Below, piece by piece: positions 59,586 to 64,000 of a stretch of DNA of 64,000 nt. Position 1 is the first letter of the stretch, and the number at the start of each line of letters is the position of its first letter. This DNA comes from Castellaniella sp036379515 (GTDB taxonomy: Bacteria; Pseudomonadota; Gammaproteobacteria; Burkholderiales; Burkholderiaceae_B). Both the position numbers and the translations under genes were made by a program. Under the pieces are notes generated by a model, which was given only the letters and a program-made list of their open reading frames with translations, ran no database searches and was not told the DNA's origin. The stretch is taken from the NCBI RefSeq assembly GCF_036379515.1, contig NZ_DASVGN010000002.1, forward strand, positions 27,689-91,688, read 5' to 3'.

Positions 59586-60990
59586 AGAACAAGACCCAGC
59601 AGTAAACGAAAGGCACCAGCCCGGCGGCCACCAGACCGACGGCCGCACTACGCCGCCAGAAGTTCAGCGTGCGCAGCCCGGCCAGCCGCCATTGAAATCG
59701 CAGGCTCCAGGCCAGCGCGAGCGACAGCAAGGTGAACCGCACCGGATTGGCCCAGCCCACCGGAACGCCCTCGTGCTGCAGAAGGGTCAACGTCGTGGCG
59801 GAGAGCCCGAGAAACACCCCGATCCCGGCGGCGGGGATCAGGCCTTGCGCCAGCTTGTGGACCCCTTCGAGGGGGCTGCGAACCAAGGCCCCTCGCGTAT
59901 CCCGGACGCCCGGTCGCACCACGACAGGCAGGACCCGATCGGCAAGCCATAGTCCCACGAACGTGATGCCCCCCACCACGAAGGTCGTCACCGCGATGAA
60001 CACCAGAATCACGGCACCGTCCAGCCAACTGAAGCTGTCGTTGACCTGAGGATAGTGCGTCAAAATGAACCAGGGCGCGTTGTCGGCCAGCGGCCAGTAC
60101 AGATCGCGATTCACCAGCCAGGTTGCAATGCCCTGCTTGATGGTCACATACCAGGGGCTGGCACTCCACAGGAAGGCCCCGACAGCCAACCCCATCAAGC
60201 CAAAAACGATGAGTGCCGTCTGCCAGGCATTACCGCCCGACACGTACACGATCTCTGCCTCGGGCGAACGTGGGCTCAGAGTGATCGCCCCTCGATAATC
60301 GCTGCAGCGCCCGCACATGTGGCATTCGGCCGCCCCTTCCATGTTGCGCAGCGGCAGCAGGGGCGCACAGTTGATGGATTCCGTGCGGCGCACCGGCGCG
60401 CGCCAAGCCTCGGCATCAACGCGGTAATACCATGGCGAGAGCTTCGCCAACAGGTTGAAGACCCCATTGACCGGGCACAGATACTTGCACCAAACCCGCT
60501 TGTTCTTGCCATACAAGTAGCCAATCACCATGGCGGCGATGGTGGAGCCCCCCAACACGGCAGCTACTGCCCAAGGATATTGGTACACGCTGACCAGCTG
60601 TCCGTATACCGTGGTGAGCCCAAAGGCCACGAATGGCCACCCCCCCCAACGCATCCAGCGCGGGATGGCACCACCTCGCCCATGGCGACTGGCCCATTCT
60701 GTCAGGGCGCCTTCGGGGCAGAAAAGGCCACACCAGGCGCGCCCGAACAAAGGAATCGAGATCAGCACAAAGGGCCACCAGAGGCCCCAGAAGGCAAACT
60801 GAGCCACGATGGTCAGGTTATTGAAAACGGATGCGGTGCGGCCCGGCAAAGGCAACAGGGCCGGCACCACCAGAAGAAACACGTACACCCCGACGATCAT
60901 CCACTGCAAGCGCCGGATCGCGATCTGATGATCCCGAAGAAAATCGCCTGTCCGGGCAACCCGGGCACGGAAAATCGGCGTAGCAATCAT
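59572..60990 (-). CDS. ftrD: FtrD-type polyferredoxin membrane protein of ferrous-iron uptake
   Basis: A 472-residue membrane protein with NapH-like cysteine clusters: CGLFCPEGAL, CKYLCPVNG and CHMCGRC, separated and followed by hydrophobic helices. In the Bordetella ftr system FtrD is thought to take electrons from the oxidation step at FtrB/FtrA-FtrC. The ATG at 60990 has AAGG four bases upstream; a TTG at 61014 is the alternative. It is the last gene of ftrABCD, and its 3' end overlaps the opposing kinase gene by 14 bases. Confidence 0.88.
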   Translation of the reverse strand: MIATPIFRARVARTGDFLRDHQIAIRRLQWMIVGVYVFLLVVPALLPLPGRTASVFNNLTIVAQFAFWGLWWPFVLISIPLFGRAWCGLFCPEGALTEWASRHGRGGAIPRWMRWGGWPFVAFGLTTVYGQLVSVYQYPWAVAAVLGGSTIAAMVIGYLYGKNKRVWCKYLCPVNGVFNLLAKLSPWYYRVDAEAWRAPVRRTESINCAPLLPLRNMEGAAECHMCGRCSDYRGAITLSPRSPEAEIVYVSGGNAWQTALIVFGLMGLAVGAFLWSASPWYVTIKQGIATWLVNRDLYWPLADNAPWFILTHYPQVNDSFSWLDGAVILVFIAVTTFVVGGITFVGLWLADRVLPVVVRPGVRDTRGALVRSPLEGVHKLAQGLIPAAGIGVFLGLSATTLTLLQHEGVPVGWANPVRFTLLSLALAWSLRFQWRLAGLRTLNFWRRSAAVGLVAAGLVPFVYCWVLFFIRW

Positions 60991-61024
60991 CGGACCTTGG
61001 CCCCTGGACGACAAAAGGCCGGCA

Positions 61025-61885
61025 TCAGACGGCCACCCGGGCAGAGTCTCGAGCAGGCACCGCAGGGCTGGCCTTGCGAGAAGAACGCCGCATCAGCGCA
61101 ATCACTGTCCCCCAGTAGGCGAGCCAAATCAGCAATTGCGACAACGCCGGCATGGCACGATACCCGGCAAAATCAGCCAATACCTTGCCTATCCCCTGCT
61201 CAGTCCCCAACAACCAGGAACTATCCCACACAGGGTCCATCAAAGCCGGAAGCACACCCAAGGAAATCAACCGATCAGTGGCCGATACGAGCAATGCGCT
61301 GGCCAACAGCAACAGCAGGACCTCAGTCACGCGGAAGAACCGCCGCCAGGTGATGATGCGCCCACCCAGCTGCAGCAACCAGAAACTCAGCAATGCAACG
61401 GCAAACCCACCCAAGCCGGCCAAGATCATGGCAGCCATGCTGCCATCGTTTTGCGAAGAGAGCACGGTCCCGTACAAGAACACGACGGTTTCGCTACCCT
61501 CGCGAGCCACCGCAATCATGACCAGGATCAGAAGCCCCCACCAATGCTGTTCCTGCACCTGTTCGGAGGCCCCTACCTCCAGGCTGCGCTTCAAACTGCG
61601 CCCATGCTGGCGCATCCAGAGCACCATCTGTACCACCAACGCACACGCAGCCAACGCCATCAGGGACTGGAACCACTCCTGCCCGGTATCGCTGAGCCAC
61701 GACGCCACCCCCAGAAGCACCAAGGCCAGGGCGCCTGCCAACAGAAGCCCGGCGCCCACACCGCCCCAAAGCCAAGGCAGGCCGCGCCGACCCTCTGGAG
61801 AGCTACGCAACCAGGCGTACAGAATCCCCACGACCAGCAGCGCTTCGATGCTTTCGCGCCAGACGATGAATGCAACTTGTTCCAT
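61025..61885 (-). CDS. ftrC: FTR1-family iron permease FtrC
   Basis: A 286-residue inner-membrane permease with seven hydrophobic helices. Both REXXE iron-path motifs are present: RESIE near residue 10 and REGSE near residue 125 (VAREGSETVVFLYG). It is the same family as yeast Ftr1 and E. coli EfeU. It lies between ftrB and ftrD. Iron passage after oxidation of ferrous iron is established for the family, and the role here follows from gene order. Confidence 0.95.
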   Translation of the reverse strand: MEQVAFIVWRESIEALLVVGILYAWLRSSPEGRRGLPWLWGGVGAGLLLAGALALVLLGVASWLSDTGQEWFQSLMALAACALVVQMVLWMRQHGRSLKRSLEVGASEQVQEQHWWGLLILVMIAVAREGSETVVFLYGTVLSSQNDGSMAAMILAGLGGFAVALLSFWLLQLGGRIITWRRFFRVTEVLLLLLASALLVSATDRLISLGVLPALMDPVWDSSWLLGTEQGIGKVLADFAGYRAMPALSQLLIWLAYWGTVIALMRRSSRKASPAVPARDSARVAV

Positions 61886-61900
61886 AAAAAATCCAATGGC

Positions 61901-62245
61901 TCAGGGTTTGGGCAGCACCACCAGCGTGCCCTTGACCTGCGGATGAAAATCGTCGAAGAACGGGTATTCACCGGGCCGGGACAAGGTCAGCACGACGAAC
62001 GAGGTGACGCCCGGCCCCAACACCTTTTCTTTGCGCAGCGGCAAGCTTTCGAATTCCACCGCTTCGGTACTCTCGTTCACCAGAACCACTTTGAAGCGGC
62101 CGGCAGGCACTTCCAGGCGTGCAGGCTCAAAGGTGCCGTTCGCCTTGAAGGTCAAGGTATAGGTCGGCATCTCGGCACGGGCCGCCGATACCGGGGCCAA
62201 CCAGCCTGCAGCCAGGAACACCGCCAGCGTCAGCCAGGCTCGCAT
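61901..62245 (-). CDS. ftrB: FtrB-type periplasmic cupredoxin-like protein
   Basis: A 114-residue exported protein. The signal peptide ends near ARAE. The mature part is a single cupredoxin-like beta fold (YTLTFKANGTFEP, FKVVLVNES, KEKVLGPG, YPFFDDFHPQVKGTL). It lacks the Cys of a blue copper site, as in other members of the EfeO/FtrB-type Cupredoxin_1 group, so it probably binds iron or an atypical copper. It starts two bases after the ftrA stop. Confidence 0.88.
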   Translation of the reverse strand: MRAWLTLAVFLAAGWLAPVSAARAEMPTYTLTFKANGTFEPARLEVPAGRFKVVLVNESTEAVEFESLPLRKEKVLGPGVTSFVVLTLSRPGEYPFFDDFHPQVKGTLVVLPKP

Positions 62246-62246
62246 T

Positions 62247-62783
62247 TCAATAGCCCCCCTTCTTGCCCGTGCCGGCGTAGACGAAGTCGTACTTCACCTC
62301 GAAGGTCTTGAACCAGGGAGCAACCCCTGTCTCTTTGTCCACATGGCGGCCAAAATGATTGCCAGGTGCCGTATCAGGGGAGCCGATCACGAAGGTGACC
62401 TGGTATTTGCCTGGGCCTTCCAGCTTGACGTTGTCGCCATAATGCGGCCCATCGTTAGCCACCATGGGCATGAGATCGCCCTTCAGGAGCTTGTTGCTGC
62501 CTTTCTTTTGCAACACGTACTGAATATTCAGGTAGGGCGCCCAAGCGCCTTCAGGCAGGCCATTCTTGTTGTCAGCGGTCGCGTGGATGTCTGCTTCGAG
62601 GTGAATATCGGAATCCTGGGCGGGGCGCATCATGCCTGCCGGTTCCATCTCGATCGGTTGCAGATAGACGGCCCCGATCTCTAGCCCATTGAGATCATGT
62701 GGTTGGCCAATGGGATATTCGGCGGCGAAAGCCGAAGAAGCCAGGCCCACACTGGCCAGCACAGCAAACAGCGTACGAATCAT
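62247..62783 (-). CDS. ftrA: FtrA/P19-type periplasmic iron-binding protein
   Basis: A 178-residue protein of the Tpd/P19 family with a 20-residue signal peptide (cleaved near AFAA). Family marks are EIGAVYLQPIEMEP, DIHLEADIHAT, GPHYGDNVKL and the HFGRH segment; the His and Met residues in these are the copper/iron ligands in P19. GGAGA lies six bases before the ATG. It is first in ftrABCD, downstream of a Fur-box-like site. Confidence 0.92.
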   Translation of the reverse strand: MIRTLFAVLASVGLASSAFAAEYPIGQPHDLNGLEIGAVYLQPIEMEPAGMMRPAQDSDIHLEADIHATADNKNGLPEGAWAPYLNIQYVLQKKGSNKLLKGDLMPMVANDGPHYGDNVKLEGPGKYQVTFVIGSPDTAPGNHFGRHVDKETGVAPWFKTFEVKYDFVYAGTGKKGGY

Positions 62784-62805
62784 GAAAGGTCTCCGGACCG
62801 ATAAG

Positions 62806-62824
62806 AAGAATGATTCGCATTAAT
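62806..62824 (-). promoter_or_regulatory. Fur-box-like site upstream of ftrA
   Basis: The minus strand at 62824-62806 matches 13 of 19 positions of the Fur consensus, including the runs TAATG and AATCATT. It starts 23 bases before the ftrA ATG and overlaps a TATATT-like -10 region. Iron repression of ftrABCD by Fur is the expected reading. Confidence 0.6.
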
Positions 62825-62872
62825 ATACACCGAATCCGGAGGTCGCTCGCATGATGGGGAGCGCTGAATCAG

Positions 62873-63454
62873 CTATTTCTTTTTTTTGCCCTCGTCGGGC
62901 GACCCCTGCCCTGGAAAGGGAAAACCTGCGAACATGTTGCGCGTCTGGTCTTGCATCTGGTCTTGCATCTGCACGAACAGACTGCGGCTTTGTTCGAGGT
63001 AGTTGCTCATCATGTTCTGCAATGCAGGGGTTTGAACATTCATGAGCTGCGCCCACGCCTCGGGGCCAAAATGCTGCTGGTACAACCCTTGCGACTGCTC
63101 GGACATGCGGTCCTGGATGTCCATGAGCACCTGAATGTTCTTCTCGAGGAACGTTCCCATGACCCCCTGCATGGCATGGCCATAGAAGCGAATGATCTGA
63201 GCCAATGCATTGGCGGAGAACATGGGCACCCCGCCGGTTTCTTCCTCGAGGATGATTTGCAGCAGGATGCTGCGTGTCAGGTCTTCGCCGCTCTTGGCAT
63301 CGACGACCTGAAACGCCGCATTATCGAGCACCAGCCGCTTGATGTCAGCCAACGTGATGTACGTGCTGGACTGCGTGTCGTACAAGCGCCGGTTGGGGTA
63401 CTTTTTGATCAGACGTTGACTGGAAGGTGGTGTAGAAGTTTGACGCGTCATCAT
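62873..63454 (-). CDS. phaR: Polyhydroxyalkanoate synthesis repressor PhaR
   Basis: A 193-residue DNA- and PHB-binding repressor. The N-terminal PHB-accumulation domain is plain (IKKYPNRRLYDTQSSTYITLADIKRLV), followed by the central EETGG and QIIRFYGHAMQ region. The C-terminus has a QMQDQMQDQ stretch encoded by a 12-base tandem repeat and ends in four lysines. Two tandem ATGs (63454, 63451) are possible. It starts immediately after the phaB stop. Confidence 0.95.
   Translation of the reverse strand: MMTRQTSTPPSSQRLIKKYPNRRLYDTQSSTYITLADIKRLVLDNAAFQVVDAKSGEDLTRSILLQIILEEETGGVPMFSANALAQIIRFYGHAMQGVMGTFLEKNIQVLMDIQDRMSEQSQGLYQQHFGPEAWAQLMNVQTPALQNMMSNYLEQSRSLFVQMQDQMQDQTRNMFAGFPFPGQGSPDEGKKKK
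62944..62971. repeat. 12-base tandem repeat inside phaR
   Basis: The unit TCTGGTCTTGCA (plus strand) occurs twice at 62944-62955 and 62956-62967, with four bases of a third copy. It encodes the QMQDQMQDQ segment and keeps frame if copy number changes. Confidence 0.75.
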
Positions 63455-64000
63455 TTAACCCATGTGCAAGCCGCCGTTCAAGGAAAAATCAGCACCCGTC
63501 GCAAAACCTGCGTCATCCGACGCCAGCCATGCAACGATGGAACCGATCTCCTCTGGCGTGCCTAAACGCTTCACCGGAATGGTAGCCACGATCTTCTCGA
63601 GCACATCCGGCCGAATGGATTGAACCATGTCGGTACCGATATAGCCAGGTGATACCGTGTTGACAGTCACCCCCTTGCCCGCGACCTCTTGGGCCAGCGC
63701 CATGGTGAAGCCGTGAATACCCGCCTTGGCGGTTGAATAGTTCGTCTGCCCGAACTGACCCTTTTGTCCGTTGACGGAGCTGATGTTGATGATACGCCCC
63801 CACTGACGCTCAACCATATCGTCGATCACCTGCTTGGTGACGTTGAACAGGCTGTTGAGATTGGTATCGATGACCGCCCGCCAGTCGTCGCGGCTCATCT
63901 TGCGGAACATGCCATCACGAGTGATGCCTGCATTATTGACGAGTACCTGTACCGGGCCGAGCTCTTTCTTGACCCGCTCGAAGGCCTCTACCGTGGAATC
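63455..64000 (-). CDS. phaB: Acetoacetyl-CoA reductase PhaB, C-terminal part (runs off the window)
   Basis: An NADPH-dependent SDR that makes 3-hydroxybutyryl-CoA for PHB. The last 181 residues are present: VLVNNAGITRDG, the catalytic Ser in INISSVNGQKGQFGQ, YSTAK with the catalytic Tyr and Lys, and the C-terminal FSLNGGLHMG, which is typical of PhaB. The Rossmann loop lies beyond the window edge. The stop touches the phaR start, so phaB-phaR form one unit; phaC would be expected upstream, off the window. Confidence 0.95.
   Translation of the reverse strand, partial: DSTVEAFERVKKELGPVQVLVNNAGITRDGMFRKMSRDDWRAVIDTNLNSLFNVTKQVIDDMVERQWGRIINISSVNGQKGQFGQTNYSTAKAGIHGFTMALAQEVAGKGVTVNTVSPGYIGTDMVQSIRPDVLEKIVATIPVKRLGTPEEIGSIVAWLASDDAGFATGADFSLNGGLHMG

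Noticed and set aside
60055..61353. A 432-codon plus-strand open frame, and a 391-codon one at 61136-62311
   Set aside because: Both are antisense to ftrD, ftrC and ftrB and lack family motifs or ribosome sites.
1..64000. Mobile elements, CRISPR arrays, toxin-antitoxin or defence genes
   Set aside because: I looked for transposase, integrase, repeat-spacer and nuclease/methylase signatures on both strands and saw none. Every gap is under about 180 bases and is explained by promoters, leaders or terminators.

Overview
The window looks like chromosome from a betaproteobacterium of the order Burkholderiales, most probably family Alcaligenaceae (Bordetella, Achromobacter, Castellaniella or Pusillimonas type). 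The grounds are moderately high GC, the block orders (alr-SDR-radA, xseB-ispA-dxs-folE2, rpsF-priB-rpsR-rplI, rimP-nusA-infB-rbfA-truB-typA), an FtrABCD ferrous-iron locus of the kind described in Bordetella, and a phaB-phaR pair. The assignment is by recognition, not by alignment. Genes are packed tightly: many neighbours share ATGA or TGATG stop/start junctions, and no stretch above about 180 bases lacks a gene. I see no insertion sequence, prophage, CRISPR array, integrase or attachment site. The window opens inside radA and closes inside phaB, both on the minus strand.

Layout. 1-9.6 kb: cell wall and amino-acid metabolism (alr, an SDR, a divergent squalene/phytoene-synthase-like protein, arginase plus ornithine cyclodeaminase with a divergent Lrp-type regulator, then the alaC-hom-thrC operon). 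9.8-13.4 kb: a plus-strand run of Mth938-like protein, Bcp peroxiredoxin, PIN-PhoH ATPase and PdxA. 13.5-20.6 kb: replication, ribosomal and isoprenoid genes (dnaB, rplI, rpsR, priB, rpsF, folE2, dxs, ispA, xseB). 20.7-29.7 kb: Rieske oxygenase, sulfurtransferase, DMT permease, htpX, Na/Pi transporter, polA, and a LOG-family gene whose start codon overlaps that of polA. 29.8-32.8 kb: a His/Arg/Lys-type amino-acid ABC importer. 32.9-43.6 kb: a YqiA-type esterase fused to an acetyltransferase, followed by the translation/transcription block typA, truB, rbfA, infB, nusA, rimP, rluB. 43.7-50.4 kb: scpB, an initiator tRNA, a decayed TMEM175-type channel gene, a MATE exporter, a PAS-GGDEF-EAL protein, a lipoprotein and an asparagine synthetase. 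50.5-57.4 kb: a second polar amino-acid ABC importer, a small histidine-rich hydroxylase, a DMT permease and a NitT/TauT-type ABC importer. 57.5-62.8 kb: a two-component system facing ftrABCD, which carries a Fur-box-like site. 62.9-64 kb: phaR and phaB.

Most of the window is conserved housekeeping DNA. I did not find a clearly new multi-gene system. The items most worth a second look are: a candidate intrinsic terminator lying between an extended -10 promoter and the rimP start codon, which would be a leader attenuator for rimP-nusA-infB; the head-to-head polA/LOG pair with overlapping start codons; the esterase-GNAT fusion; a Rieske oxygenase with a lengthened, cysteine-bearing cluster loop; a presqualene-synthase relative with an altered first metal motif; a TMEM175 pseudogene with a readable deletion junction; and hairpins at regulatory positions in two ABC operons and in front of asnB.
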